Below, in pieces: positions 1-8,829 of a DNA stretch of 64,000 bases; positions within the stretch are counted from its first letter, which is position 1; each line of letters starts with the position of its first letter. The notes under the pieces are model-generated. The model did no database searches. It saw only the letters and a program-made list of their open reading frames with translations, and was not told the origin of the DNA. This DNA comes from Melghirimyces thermohalophilus (GTDB taxonomy: Bacteria > Bacillota > Bacilli > Thermoactinomycetales > DSM-45169), in NCBI RefSeq assembly GCF_900102685.1, contig NZ_FMZA01000015.1, positions 1-64,000 on the forward strand, written 5' to 3'. Position numbers and translations under genes: made by a program.

Positions 1-248
1 TCATCACCCGACACGTGTGGGAAAAACATAAGGAAAAAGTGCGAGCCCATCGCCTTTCCTCTACGGGAAAATACCTGTACAAAAAACGGAAAGAGACGAT
101 CGAGCGAAGCTTTGCAGACGCGAAAGAGCTGCACGGGCTTCGCTACTGCCGGTTGAGGGGAAGGGAAAAGGTCCAAGAGCAAGCGCTGATGACGGCCGCA
201 GCGCAAAACATCAAGAAGATTGCCAACCACCTAACCAAAGCCGGCTAG
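1..248 (+). CDS. IS1182-type transposase, C-terminal fragment cut by window edge
   Basis: The reading frame is open from base 3 and ends at the TAG at 246-248, giving about 81 residues of the C-terminus. The end of the DDE domain is recognisable: a basic stretch, then [20 protein letters not shown] and [18 protein letters not shown], which matches the tail of IS1182-family (DDE_Tnp_1) transposases where the last catalytic Glu lies in the ERSFAD motif. The N-terminal part, with the first two catalytic Asp residues, lies outside the window, so whether the element is intact cannot be judged. Family call is from memory of the motif. Confidence 0.75.
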   Translation, partial: ITRHVWEKHKEKVRAHRLSSTGKYLYKKRKETIERSFADAKELHGLRYCRLRGREKVQEQALMTAAAQNIKKIANHLTKAG

Positions 249-267
249 GTGGTTGGGAGGCCTTTTT
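223..267 (+). terminator. Hairpin over the transposase stop codon, terminator-like
   Basis: An 11-bp perfect inverted repeat, CCAACCACCTA at 223-233 and TAGGTGGTTGG at 246-256, encloses the stop codon and is followed by GAGGCC and five T. It could be a rho-independent terminator or part of the element's end structure. Confidence 0.5.
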
Positions 268-307
268 GATCCAGGTTTTGATACGTCGATGAGCTGGTTT
301 TGTCCAT

Positions 308-350
308 AAAAAAAAGTGTGGAGAAAGCAGTGAAGGGCTTTCTCCACACT
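308..350 (-). terminator. Rho-independent terminator of the yitT-like gene
   Basis: A 14-bp perfect stem (arms 315-328 and 337-350, GTGTGGAGAAAGC and its complement) lies just past the stop of the minus-strand gene. Read on the minus strand it is followed by a run of T (the A run at 308-315). Confidence 0.75.
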
Positions 351-353
351 CTG

Positions 354-382
354 AGGCTTCCCTTCATGGGAAGCCTTTTTTC
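354..382 (+). terminator. Plus-strand terminator hairpin
   Basis: A 9-bp stem, AGGCTTCCC at 354-362 and GGGAAGCCT at 368-376, is followed by a T run on the plus strand. It would stop transcripts leaving the transposase before they enter the convergent gene. Confidence 0.6.
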
Positions 383-389
383 TATGGAG

Positions 390-1211
390 TTAGTCCTTCC
401 GAAAATAACCCATGACATCGGTGGTTTGTGTGATGTTGACGAAGGCATGGGGGTCCGATTCCCGGATGATCCGCTTGACATTTGTCAGTTCATAGCGGGA
501 AATTACCGTAATCAGCACGTTTCGCCGTTCCGACGTGAAGGCGCCTTCTCCGTCCAACACCGTGATGCCTCGGACCAGATTGGCGAGGAGATTTTTCTTA
601 ATCTCGTTCCCCCGTTTGGTGATGATCATCAAGGTGAGCTTGATATGGCGGGTGTGAACGGTGTCCACCAGTTTCCCCGTGACAAAGATGGAGAGCATGG
701 TATACAAGGCAAGCTCCCAGTCGAAGACAAAGCCGGAGATGAAGACGACAATGGCGTTCATGAAAGAGATGAGCAAGCCGAGGGGCATCTCCCGCTTCTG
801 GCTCAACACCATGCTAATCACGTCAAAACCGCCGGTGGAGGCGCCGGATCGGAAGATGAAGCCCATGGCCGCGCCAACAATCACCCCGCCGAAGACGGAG
901 GAGAGGATGGGGTCGTCGGAGATCCCTCTCTCGGGAATCACCTGCATGCTGATGGAGGTGACGGCGACAGAGATAAGAGTGTAAAAGATAAACTGTTTGC
1001 CGAGCCGCAGATAGCCCAAGATGATGATGGGGATATTCAACAGTAAGATAAAAGTCCCGGTGTTGAACGGAGTCAGCAACCCCAAAATCATCGCAATCCC
1101 GGATACGCCGCCGCTTAAAATTTTCTGAGGGAGCAGGAACATGTTGAACGCAAAGCCGATCAGAAGTGACGATATGATGATGGTTCCCAGATTCATCAGG
1201 CGGTAAACCAA
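390..1211 (-). CDS. YitT family membrane protein (DUF161/DUF2179)
   Basis: This 273-residue integral membrane protein has five to six hydrophobic segments in its first two thirds, the glycine-rich motif SGGVSGIAMILG and a second one, GASTGGFDVISMVL, typical of YitT-type proteins. A soluble C-terminal domain of about 100 residues (DUF2179-like, ferredoxin-like fold in the family) follows. The biochemical role of this family is not established. The TTG at 1211 follows a G-rich tract that can act as ribosome binding site; an ATG five codons downstream is an alternative. The gene diverges from the penicillin-binding protein gene and ends at a strong terminator. Confidence 0.85.
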   Translation of the reverse strand: MVYRLMNLGTIIISSLLIGFAFNMFLLPQKILSGGVSGIAMILGLLTPFNTGTFILLLNIPIIILGYLRLGKQFIFYTLISVAVTSISMQVIPERGISDDPILSSVFGGVIVGAAMGFIFRSGASTGGFDVISMVLSQKREMPLGLLISFMNAIVVFISGFVFDWELALYTMLSIFVTGKLVDTVHTRHIKLTLMIITKRGNEIKKNLLANLVRGITVLDGEGAFTSERRNVLITVISRYELTNVKRIIRESDPHAFVNITQTTDVMGYFRKD

Positions 1212-1467
1212 GGGGTTCCCCCCCCCTTTTTTCCAAGTATGTTTCTTTCATACTATACCCTGACCTCGCAAATCAAAAAATGTGCCTTATCCCGATGGGG
1301 TTTTCCCCTTCGGCGCAATTGTGTTATATGCTACCATCGGGGTGTGAGAACCGCAATCTTTTTTTTAATAACAGACCGGCCAACATACACAAATTTTCCT
1401 CACATCCACCTCTCCGGATTTTTCAACATATGATACAATGTTTTCTAGACAGGAGGAGGGTTGAGAG

Positions 1468-3759
1468 GTGGCTATGAAAAAGGGTATCCGCCCCGAGAAA
1501 AACGGGGCTTCCAGGTGGACCCCCGAGCGGAAACGTCGGATCTTGAGGGGTTCTCTTTTCACGCTATTGGTATTTTTTTCTCTATTTATTTTAGGGAGCA
1601 TGGCTACAGTCGGAGCTACAGCCGGTTATGTGGCATCCTTCCTCAATGAAGAGCCGGTCCGTGCTAAAGATGATCTGAGGGCGAAAATCTCCAGTTGGAC
1701 ACAGACCAGTATGGCCTACTTCCGTGACGATTCTCCGATCGGAAAGCTGAGCTCTGATGCGGACCGTAAAGTGGTGACGATGGATGAAGTGAGTCCCCAT
1801 TTGATCGACGCTCTGATTTCCACGGAAGACCGACAGTTTTTTACCCACAATGGAATCAACCCCAAGTCGATTATGAGAGCCGGATTCCAGATGGTGACCG
1901 GTTCCGAAACGCAAACGGGTGGTAGCACCATCACCCAACAATTGGTGAAAAACCTGTTTCTCGATTATCGACAGCGGAACATCGAACGCAAATCCAAAGA
2001 GATTTTTTTGGCAATGCGGATGGAGCGGTTTTTCTCCAAGGAAGAAATCATGAACGCTTATATCAACAGCCTTTACTTCGGCAATAACACCAGCGGCCGC
2101 AACATGTTGGGTGTCCAAGCCGCCGCACAGGGGCTGTTTGGTGTGGATGCCAAGGATCTCAACCTACCACAGGCAGCGTACATAGCCGGTATGGTTCAGC
2201 GGCCCAATGCCTACAACCCTTTCCGCGGTGACAAATACCTTGAAAATGGGAAAGAGCGGATGAAGGAAGTCCTTGAAAATATGGTGGAGAACAAGAAAAT
2301 CACCAAAAAGGAGTACAAGAAAGCCGCTTCCTATGATATCAAGGCAGCACTCGATACCTCCGAGGATACATCGATCGCTTATCAAAAATACCCTTACATC
2401 ACGATGGCGGTGGAGGACGAAGCTGCCAAGGCCCTGTTAAAAGCGGACGGAAAGGATCCACAGGAGTTGAGTGAACAAGGGATCTATCGTGATACCCTGG
2501 ATAAATATAAACAGAAAGTGTTGACCGGCGGGTATAAAATTACGACCACGCTGGATCCGAAACTGTATCAGGCGATGAATGAAGCGGCCCGCAAGGTAGA
2601 TTACGGTGATGATCAACTCCAAGTGGGAGCAACGTTGCTCGATGTGAAGAGCGGGGCCACCCTGGCCTTTGTCGGGGGAAGGGATTACAAGAAAAACCAG
2701 CATAACCACGCACTCGATGTTCGCCGGCAGCCGGGTTCCACCATCAAACCCTTATTGGATTACGGTCCGGGATTGGACCGGGGGATTATTTCCCCGGATT
2801 CGGTCATCATCGACGAACCTCTTCGCGCCCGGGGGACCTCTGGGCACGTGTACCGGAATTACAACGACAAATATGCCGGTGCCATGACCGCGAGGGAAGC
2901 GTTGATGACGTCGATGAACATCCCGGCGATCAAGGTGTTGCGCGCCGTCGGCGTACAGACGGGACTCGACTATCTGAGAAAGATGAATTTCCCCATTTCG
3001 GAGGGGATGGGAGAGTCGGTCGCCATTGGCGGGTTCACCTACGGATTCAGTGTGCAGCGGATGACGTCGGGCTTCGCTATGCTGGGAAACCAGGGTAAGT
3101 TTAACGAGCCGTTTTTAATCAGCAAAATCGAGAATCCTGAGGGGGAAGTGATCTACCAACATAAAGCTGATCCGGTGCAGGTGATGTCTCCCAAAGCCGC
3201 CTACTGGACCACAGATATGTTGAAAGATGTGGTTCGCAAAGGAACTGGTGTACGGATCGGCCGTAATTTCTCCGGCTACCATCTGGCGGGAAAAACCGGC
3301 ACCACCAATGATACGAAGGATGTCTGGTTTATCGGATACACGCCGGAGGTGGCGCTCGGAACCTGGATCGGTTATGACAATCCCCGACAGGTCGGCAACG
3401 ATCTCCTGGCCAAGCAGGCGTGGATCAACATGTTCCGTGCGGTGAACAACGTCGATCCCAACTTGGTGACCGGTGCCGATTTCCCCAAACAACCGGGGTA
3501 CGATTTTAAGTGTTTCGAGTGTAAAAAAGAGAAGAAGAAAGAGAAGAAGAAAGAGGAGAAGAAAAAAAAGAAAAAAGAGAATCAAAAGAAGGAGCCCCCC
3601 CATCAGCCGCAGCCCAATCCAGGGACTCCGCCCCAGCCTCCCGGCCCACCGGGTGGTGATGAAGGGGGCGTCATCTTTCCTCCTCCCGGACATGGCGGAG
3701 GCGGGCCCGGCAACGGACACGAACCCGGTGGAGGTCCCGGACCCGGAAACGGTCCCTGA
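1468..3759 (+). CDS. Class A penicillin-binding protein, PBP1A-like
   Basis: This is a bifunctional peptidoglycan synthase of 763 residues. One membrane anchor lies at about residues 30-55. The glycosyltransferase-51 domain (about 85-260) shows the catalytic Glu120 in STEDRQFFTHNG and GGSTITQQLVKN at 151-162. The transpeptidase domain (about 370-650) carries all three motifs: S424-TIK, S482-M-N and K609-T-G, so both activities should be intact. The tail from 680 is unusual: a Lys/Glu-rich block behind a Cys-x2-Cys pair, then a Pro/Gly-rich stretch to the end, probably an extracytoplasmic disordered tail. GTG at 1468 is chosen because AGGAGGAGGG ends seven bases upstream. It is followed by its own terminator, so it is probably monocistronic. 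Confidence 0.93.
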   Translation: MAMKKGIRPEKNGASRWTPERKRRILRGSLFTLLVFFSLFILGSMATVGATAGYVASFLNEEPVRAKDDLRAKISSWTQTSMAYFRDDSPIGKLSSDADRKVVTMDEVSPHLIDALISTEDRQFFTHNGINPKSIMRAGFQMVTGSETQTGGSTITQQLVKNLFLDYRQRNIERKSKEIFLAMRMERFFSKEEIMNAYINSLYFGNNTSGRNMLGVQAAAQGLFGVDAKDLNLPQAAYIAGMVQRPNAYNPFRGDKYLENGKERMKEVLENMVENKKITKKEYKKAASYDIKAALDTSEDTSIAYQKYPYITMAVEDEAAKALLKADGKDPQELSEQGIYRDTLDKYKQKVLTGGYKITTTLDPKLYQAMNEAARKVDYGDDQLQVGATLLDVKSGATLAFVGGRDYKKNQHNHALDVRRQPGSTIKPLLDYGPGLDRGIISPDSVIIDEPLRARGTSGHVYRNYNDKYAGAMTAREALMTSMNIPAIKVLRAVGVQTGLDYLRKMNFPISEGMGESVAIGGFTYGFSVQRMTSGFAMLGNQGKFNEPFLISKIENPEGEVIYQHKADPVQVMSPKAAYWTTDMLKDVVRKGTGVRIGRNFSGYHLAGKTGTTNDTKDVWFIGYTPEVALGTWIGYDNPRQVGNDLLAKQAWINMFRAVNNVDPNLVTGADFPKQPGYDFKCFECKKEKKKEKKKEEKKKKKKENQKKEPPHQPQPNPGTPPQPPGPPGGDEGGVIFPPPGHGGGGPGNGHEPGGGPGPGNGP

Positions 3760-3774
3760 CGGGTAATCTTTCAC

Positions 3775-3801
3775 CCCTGCGTAAAACACGCAGGGTTTTT
3801 T
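3775..3801 (+). terminator. Terminator after PBP gene
   Basis: An 8-bp perfect stem (CCCTGCGT at 3775-3782, ACGCAGGG at 3788-3795) is followed by six T. Confidence 0.9.
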
Positions 3802-3869
3802 CTTGTGGAAAAAGGAATTGTTTCCTTTTTATAGAAAAGGGTTTTATCCTGACTGCGGAGGTTGACGGG

Positions 3870-6287
3870 ATGAAGCGACCGTTATGGGTGATGGCTGTCG
3901 GTTGGGCTTGCGGGATCGGGATCGAGGCCGCTTGGAAGTGTTCCTCTCTCCTATGGGCGGTAGGCGGTGTCCTGGTGTTACTGATCGGTGGGGTGATTTA
4001 CCTGCGCCGTTTGCAGGGGTTGGTGATGACGTTGTTCTGGTCCGCTCTTTTTTTTGGTGCGACTCAGTTCAGTATGGTCGATGAAGGGAATCAAAGTACT
4101 CTCCCTTTTTCCTCCACCACGGATTCTTACCAGGCGAGGGTGACTGGAACCGTCGCTTCCACTCCCGTCGTGGATGGAGACCGTGTAAAAATGGAACTTG
4201 AAACCCGGGGCATCGATGATGGGCAGGGGTTGCAACGGGTGAAGGAGCGGGTTATGGTTCAACTGCGCCTTGGGTCAGCAGAGGAAAAGCAGGCCGCTTC
4301 CACCTTGCGGCGAGGGATAAAACTCCGCCTGCCCATGACCTGGACGCGTCCCGATCCAGCCCGCAACCCCGGCGCTTTTGATTACCGGACTTATCTTCGC
4401 CGCCACTTTATTCATTGGACCGGAGAGGGGGACTGGGGGAGGGTAGAGATCCTGTCCCGGGATCCGTCCCTCCTGGGGAAAATCGACGAGGTTCGGCTGT
4501 GGTTGGGTAAACGGTTAGATCGGATCTATTCTGGGGAAACGGCTGGGGTGATGAAAGGGATGCTCCTGGGGGAACGGGATGCAGTGCCGGTGGAGGCGGA
4601 GAAAAATTTGACAGCCCTAGGATTGATCCACTTGTTGGCCATCTCGGGTCTCCATGTAGGGGTGTTTGTCGGTTGTGTGTACGGAACGGCTACTCTGGCC
4701 GGCATCACCCGGGAAAAAGCGGCGATGATGACGATTTTCATCCTTCCCTTTTACGTGTTACTGACCGGTGCGGGGGCTCCGGTGGTGCGGGCAGGTGTGA
4801 TGGCGGCACTGGGCCTGTTAGCGATCATGCTGGGGAAGTGGAAAGACAGCCTCTCCTTTCTCGGCTTGGCTTGTTTGCTGATGCTGTGGTGGAACCCGTA
4901 TCAATTGTTGGAAGCGGGTTTTCAACTCTCCTTTGTGATCACGGCGGCGTTATTACTCGCAGTTGGCCCTATCAGCCGGCGTCTCCCTACCCCATGGCTC
5001 CGGATCAATCAGCTGCTGGCCGTCACTCTGGTGGCCCAAGTGGCGGCGTTTCCACTATTGATCACCCATTTCAACGAGTTTTCACTCTTGTCCTGGGGGG
5101 TCAATTTTCTGGTTGTTCCGTTGGTGACCGGTTTGTTGATCCCCTTGGGAACTTTGTCGTTGGTTTTGGGTTCCTTCCATGAGTGGGCAGGAGCCTTACC
5201 GGCAGCACCAGTCACCTGGATCTGGTCCGGGATCCACACGGGTCTGGAACAGGTGGCGCAATGGAACCGTCTCCGTCTTTCTTGGTCTCCGTTGCCAGGA
5301 TGGTGGTTGGCCGGCTATGGAGTTGCCGCCCTGTATCTCCTCTGGGCTTTTACCGGCGGGGGTCTGCGGCGGGCCCGTCACGGGTGGAAAGCCTCCGCCT
5401 GTTGCCTTTTTTTGCTCCTCTTTTCCTTGAAACCGGGGATGTGGAGTGAAGACGCCTTGAGGATTACTTTTCTCGATGTGGGACAAGGGGATGCGGCGGT
5501 GATTGAAACTCCGGAGGGACAGGTGATCGTAGTGGACGGGGGTGGTCGTCTCCCGTGGGAAAAAGAGCCTTGGCAACGAAGGAGAGAACCCTACGATGTC
5601 GGGGAGCGGGTGTTGGTTCCTTATTTGAAATACCGCGGCATCCGGGAAATCGATTGGATGGTGATGACCCATGGTGACGCGGATCATATTGGCGGGTTGA
5701 CGGCGGTGGCAGAGCGCTTTCCGGTCAAACGCGTGTTGCGCACCTCGACCCCTGCTAAAGGGCCATTGGAATCGCAATCGTTGAGAAAGATGAAGGAGAA
5801 GGGGATTCCTGTGTTCGTGCCAGAGCCGGGGCGCGTTTATCGGTTGGAGGAAGGGGTACAATGGCAGTTTCTTCACCCTTCACATCCTGCTGGCGAGAGC
5901 CGATTGGAAGAGAGGAATGACCAGTCCCTCGTTTTTCTGTTGACGGCTTACGGGCGGCGGATTCTGATGACAGGGGATGTGGAGAAAGCGGGGGAAGAGG
6001 ACATGTTGATGCGCTGGCACCTTCCTCAGGTGGATCTGTTGAAGGTGGCTCATCACGGGAGTCGCACTTCTACTGGCGAAAAGTGGCTGCAGGCGGTGCA
6101 ACCCCAAGAGGCGGTCATCTCTGTCGGCGGAAACAATCGCTACGGCCACCCTTCCTCTCAAGTGCTGGATCGCTTGAAGGCACAGGGAGCCCGGATTTGG
6201 CGGACTGATTTGAACGGCGCCGTCATCGTCAGCATCCGCCCGCAATCCTGGAAGGTGTTTAGCATGTTGGGCACCCCAGCAGAGTGA
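3870..6287 (+). CDS. comEC: ComEC/Rec2 DNA uptake channel
   Basis: This 805-residue polytopic protein forms the channel that takes up transforming DNA in competent cells. An N-terminal hydrophobic region with a DUF4131-like soluble part (about 1-200) is followed by the Competence domain with many membrane segments (about 225-500; the motif LGLIHLLAISGLHVG is visible). The C-terminal metallo-beta-lactamase domain starts near residue 531 (FLDVGQGDAAVIE) and has the metal motif THGDADHIGG near 600. ATG 3870 follows a GGAGG. In B. subtilis comEC follows comEA and comEB; here neither is adjacent, and a PBP gene with its own terminator sits upstream. An ECF sigma/anti-sigma pair separates it from holA. 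Confidence 0.93.
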   Translation: MKRPLWVMAVGWACGIGIEAAWKCSSLLWAVGGVLVLLIGGVIYLRRLQGLVMTLFWSALFFGATQFSMVDEGNQSTLPFSSTTDSYQARVTGTVASTPVVDGDRVKMELETRGIDDGQGLQRVKERVMVQLRLGSAEEKQAASTLRRGIKLRLPMTWTRPDPARNPGAFDYRTYLRRHFIHWTGEGDWGRVEILSRDPSLLGKIDEVRLWLGKRLDRIYSGETAGVMKGMLLGERDAVPVEAEKNLTALGLIHLLAISGLHVGVFVGCVYGTATLAGITREKAAMMTIFILPFYVLLTGAGAPVVRAGVMAALGLLAIMLGKWKDSLSFLGLACLLMLWWNPYQLLEAGFQLSFVITAALLLAVGPISRRLPTPWLRINQLLAVTLVAQVAAFPLLITHFNEFSLLSWGVNFLVVPLVTGLLIPLGTLSLVLGSFHEWAGALPAAPVTWIWSGIHTGLEQVAQWNRLRLSWSPLPGWWLAGYGVAALYLLWAFTGGGLRRARHGWKASACCLFLLLFSLKPGMWSEDALRITFLDVGQGDAAVIETPEGQVIVVDGGGRLPWEKEPWQRRREPYDVGERVLVPYLKYRGIREIDWMVMTHGDADHIGGLTAVAERFPVKRVLRTSTPAKGPLESQSLRKMKEKGIPVFVPEPGRVYRLEEGVQWQFLHPSHPAGESRLEERNDQSLVFLLTAYGRRILMTGDVEKAGEEDMLMRWHLPQVDLLKVAHHGSRTSTGEKWLQAVQPQEAVISVGGNNRYGHPSSQVLDRLKAQGARIWRTDLNGAVIVSIRPQSWKVFSMLGTPAE

Positions 6288-6327
6288 AAGTGGAAAGGAT
6301 GCTTTCTGCAGGATAAGGGGTGGGCTG

Positions 6328-6336
6328 TGGTACAAT
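6328..6336 (+). promoter_or_regulatory. Possible extended -10 promoter element
   Basis: TGG-TACAAT between comEC and the sigma gene fits an extended -10, about 100 bp before the start codon. No good -35 is visible, and no typical ECF -35 (TGAAAC) was found. Confidence 0.3.
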
Positions 6337-6429
6337 GACTTTGACGGAAGGCGGCTGACGGAGCTTCACCGAGATGGGACAGCCACGTTTTTGGGGGAGG
6401 TTCCGTCTGTTGAGGCAGGAGGGATCGAT

Positions 6430-6972
6430 TTGGCCGACGGGGATAGGATTCGTCTTGCCCGGGAAGGAGACCGGGAGGCACTGGTTCGCCTGTTGCGGGA
6501 ATTGGAAGGTCCAGTATACCGGACAGCCTTTTATATGCTGGGAAACGAACATGATGCGTTGGATGCCGCTCAAGAGGCACTGCTTAGTATTTACCGGAAT
6601 CTTCCTGGATACCGATTTGAGGCAAAGGTGGAAACCTGGGCCCAACGGATTGCCGTTCATACCTCCATCGATTTGATGAGAAAACGGAAAAAGACCTTGC
6701 CTTTCGATGAGTCTTGGGATTCGGGAGGGATCAGGAGAGGGAGTCCGGTGGAATGGTCCGGGGTCTCCCATGATATTCGGGAAGCGATCCGTCGCCTTCC
6801 GGAACTTCAGCGGACGGCGGTGGTTCTTCGTTATCTTCACGATTTTACATACCAGGAGATCGCGGAGACAATGGAGATGCCGCTCAATACGGTGAGGTCG
6901 CATCTGTACCGGGGTCGGAAGAAGTTGCGCCTGTGGCTGTCCGACTATCAAAAAGGCGGTGTTTTCCCATGA
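6430..6972 (+). CDS. ECF (sigma-70 family) sigma factor
   Basis: This 180-residue protein has sigma region 2 at about residues 15-85 (HDALDAAQEALLSIYRNLPG, then the ETWAQRIAVHTSIDLMRKRK stretch) and region 4 at about 118-165 (LPELQRTAVVLRYLHDFTYQ, then helix-turn-helix residues TVRSHLYRGRKKLR). Regions 1.1 and 3 are absent, as in ECF sigmas. The TTG at 6430 is preferred because AGGAGGG lies six bases upstream; an in-frame TTG 39 bases earlier lacks this. The stop overlaps the anti-sigma gene (ATGA), so the two are translationally coupled. Which ECF group it belongs to, and its regulon, cannot be told from the sequence. Confidence 0.9.
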   Translation: MADGDRIRLAREGDREALVRLLRELEGPVYRTAFYMLGNEHDALDAAQEALLSIYRNLPGYRFEAKVETWAQRIAVHTSIDLMRKRKKTLPFDESWDSGGIRRGSPVEWSGVSHDIREAIRRLPELQRTAVVLRYLHDFTYQEIAETMEMPLNTVRSHLYRGRKKLRLWLSDYQKGGVFP

Positions 6973-7631
6973 ATTGCGGTGACTGGCAGGAATGGATCCA
7001 ACGGGATCTGGATGGTGAACTGTCCGATGAGGAAGGGAAAAAGTTGCGATACCATTTATCCCTCTGCCCCGGTTGTGCCGAATTTGCCGCCGACATGCGG
7101 TCGCTGAATCGGGAGCTGTCGGCGTTGCCTCCGGTGGAACCGGCTTGCTCACTGACGGACCGGATCCTGCAACAGACCGGGCCTAGGGAGCCCCGCAAAC
7201 AAACCGCAGGGAAAAAACAGTCATTGTCGGTACGGCAGTGGCGTCGGTTTTGGCCGCTAACAGGAGCAGCGGCTGCCGTCTTGCTAGCAGCTGCCTGGCT
7301 CATCTCCAATGAGAGCGGTTTGCCCACCCAAAAGGGAGGAAATTCAGCCCAGACATCCACCACCCTGCACTCTTCAGAATCCTCCACCAAGGGGCAAGCA
7401 TGGTCACAGGAGGTCCCCTCGCCGGAGGGCCGCTTCATCGCGCAAATTACCCCGGAACGTCGCGTCCTGGTCCGGAATCGGGAAGGAGAGGTACAATACC
7501 GGTCTCCGAATTGGGAGGAAGAAAGGCCCATCCGGGTCGAGTGGATGGATGAGGAAACCTTCGTGATTCAATTTGCGGAGGGAGGAAAAGAAAAGATTAT
7601 CCACTTAGAAGAAACCGACGGAAAGAAATGA
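6969..7631 (+). CDS. Anti-sigma factor with HC2 zinc finger, membrane anchored
   Basis: The 220-residue product begins with a zinc-binding anti-sigma domain: H-x3-C-x2-C appears as HLSLCPGC near residues 30-37. A single hydrophobic segment (about 98-117, TGAAAAVLLAAAWLI) should cross the membrane, and the C-terminal half (about 118-220) would lie outside. This is the usual layout of anti-sigma factors that hold a partner ECF sigma at the membrane until an envelope signal arrives. The partner is clearly the overlapping upstream sigma gene. The outer domain has no motif I recognise, so the signal is unknown. Confidence 0.88.
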   Translation: MNCGDWQEWIQRDLDGELSDEEGKKLRYHLSLCPGCAEFAADMRSLNRELSALPPVEPACSLTDRILQQTGPREPRKQTAGKKQSLSVRQWRRFWPLTGAAAAVLLAAAWLISNESGLPTQKGGNSAQTSTTLHSSESSTKGQAWSQEVPSPEGRFIAQITPERRVLVRNREGEVQYRSPNWEEERPIRVEWMDEETFVIQFAEGGKEKIIHLEETDGKK

Positions 7632-7686
7632 TGAGGCCCACAACGGGGCTTTTTCGTTAGAAACCTTGCATGACGGAGGCATAAAG

Positions 7687-8709
7687 ATGGAGCGAACACT
7701 GCTGCAGGAGATCCGAGCGGGACAGATTGCACCGGTTTATCTGTTTTACGGTACGGAAACTTTTTTGATGGAAGAGGCGCTCAACCACTTGGAAGAACAG
7801 GTGCTAACCTCTGCGGAAAATCGGGATTGGAACCACACGGTGCTCGATCTGGAGGAGGTACCGGTGCAGGCTTTGGTTCAAGAAGCGGAGACTCCTTCCT
7901 TTTTTGGGGACCGCCGGTTGGTGGTGGGGAAAAATGCCTGGTTTCTCACTGCTGCACGGGGGAGGGAAAAGCAGAAACTGGAACACCGTCCCGAGGAGTT
8001 GCTTCAGTACGCAAAACAGCCGCTAGAGAGCAACGTATTGGTCATCATGGTTCCCGCGGAGAAGCTAGATGCTCGGAAAAAAGTGGTCAAGGAACTGAAA
8101 AAGCAGGTTCGGGAAGGGGTGTTTCAACCCTTGGATTCCCGGGGGCTTCACCGTTGGGTGGCGGATCGACTGAAGCAAACCGGCGCCGATATCCACCCGG
8201 ACACCGCAGACATCCTGATCCGACAAGTGGGGGCGGATTTGCGGCTGTTGGACATGGAAGCCCGAAAACTGGCCCTCTATGCCAGTTCATCCGGAACCAT
8301 TCGCCCGGAGACGGTGACGGAGCTAGTCCCCCGCACCCTGGAACAAGATGTGTTCAAACTGGTGGACCGGGTGGCCCGACGAAAAAACGGGGAGGCGATG
8401 GCCGTCTTCCGCGATCTCTTGGAAAACCGGGAAGAACCGATCCGTATCCTGGCACTTCTTATTCGTCAGTTTCGCATTATGCTCCAGGTGAAAGGTTTGG
8501 CCGCCAAGGGAATGTCGGAACGGGAGATCGCTTCCCAGCTGAAACTTCATCCTTATCCCGTGAAACTGGCTCTCCAACAGGGAAAAAGCTATCCGGAGAA
8601 AAATCTGCGCCGGCTCCTGTACCAGGCGATCGAAACGGATCAGGCGATCAAATCCGGCCGCCTCGAAAAAACATTGGCTGTGGAACGGTTTATCTTGACC
8701 GTAGAGTGA
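7687..8709 (+). CDS. holA: DNA polymerase III delta subunit
   Basis: The 340-residue delta subunit opens the sliding clamp as part of the clamp loader. The N-terminal domain has LFYGTETFLMEEALNHL near residues 20-36, and the middle and C-terminal alpha-helical domains match HolA/YqeN in length and layout (LIRQVGADLRLLDMEARKL, VFKLVDRVARR, then the FRIMLQVKGLAAKGMSEREI segment). ATG 7687 is seven bases after GGAGG; an upstream in-frame ATG seven codons earlier has no such site. In B. subtilis holA lies between comEC and rpsT, as here, but extra genes have entered the interval on both sides. Confidence 0.92.
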   Translation: MERTLLQEIRAGQIAPVYLFYGTETFLMEEALNHLEEQVLTSAENRDWNHTVLDLEEVPVQALVQEAETPSFFGDRRLVVGKNAWFLTAARGREKQKLEHRPEELLQYAKQPLESNVLVIMVPAEKLDARKKVVKELKKQVREGVFQPLDSRGLHRWVADRLKQTGADIHPDTADILIRQVGADLRLLDMEARKLALYASSSGTIRPETVTELVPRTLEQDVFKLVDRVARRKNGEAMAVFRDLLENREEPIRILALLIRQFRIMLQVKGLAAKGMSEREIASQLKLHPYPVKLALQQGKSYPEKNLRRLLYQAIETDQAIKSGRLEKTLAVERFILTVE

Positions 8710-8712
8710 AAG

Positions 8713-8729
8713 AAACCACGGGTGGTTTT
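8713..8729 (+). terminator. Short hairpin after holA, weak terminator candidate
   Basis: AAACCAC at 8713-8719 pairs with GTGGTTT at 8722-8728 with a very short loop, and T residues follow. It sits directly after the holA stop. Confidence 0.35.
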
Positions 8730-8829
8730 CCACATGATTATCCGATTTTTAAATTTATGAACATCAATCGGGTACAACATTTTTCCGCACCATAATCCGA
8801 TACCCGATTCCAGGGAGAGGGGCATCTCT

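Noticed and set aside
300-1046. Long plus-strand frame opposite the yitT-like gene
   Set aside because: It is antisense to a clear membrane-protein gene and has no ribosome binding site or family features.
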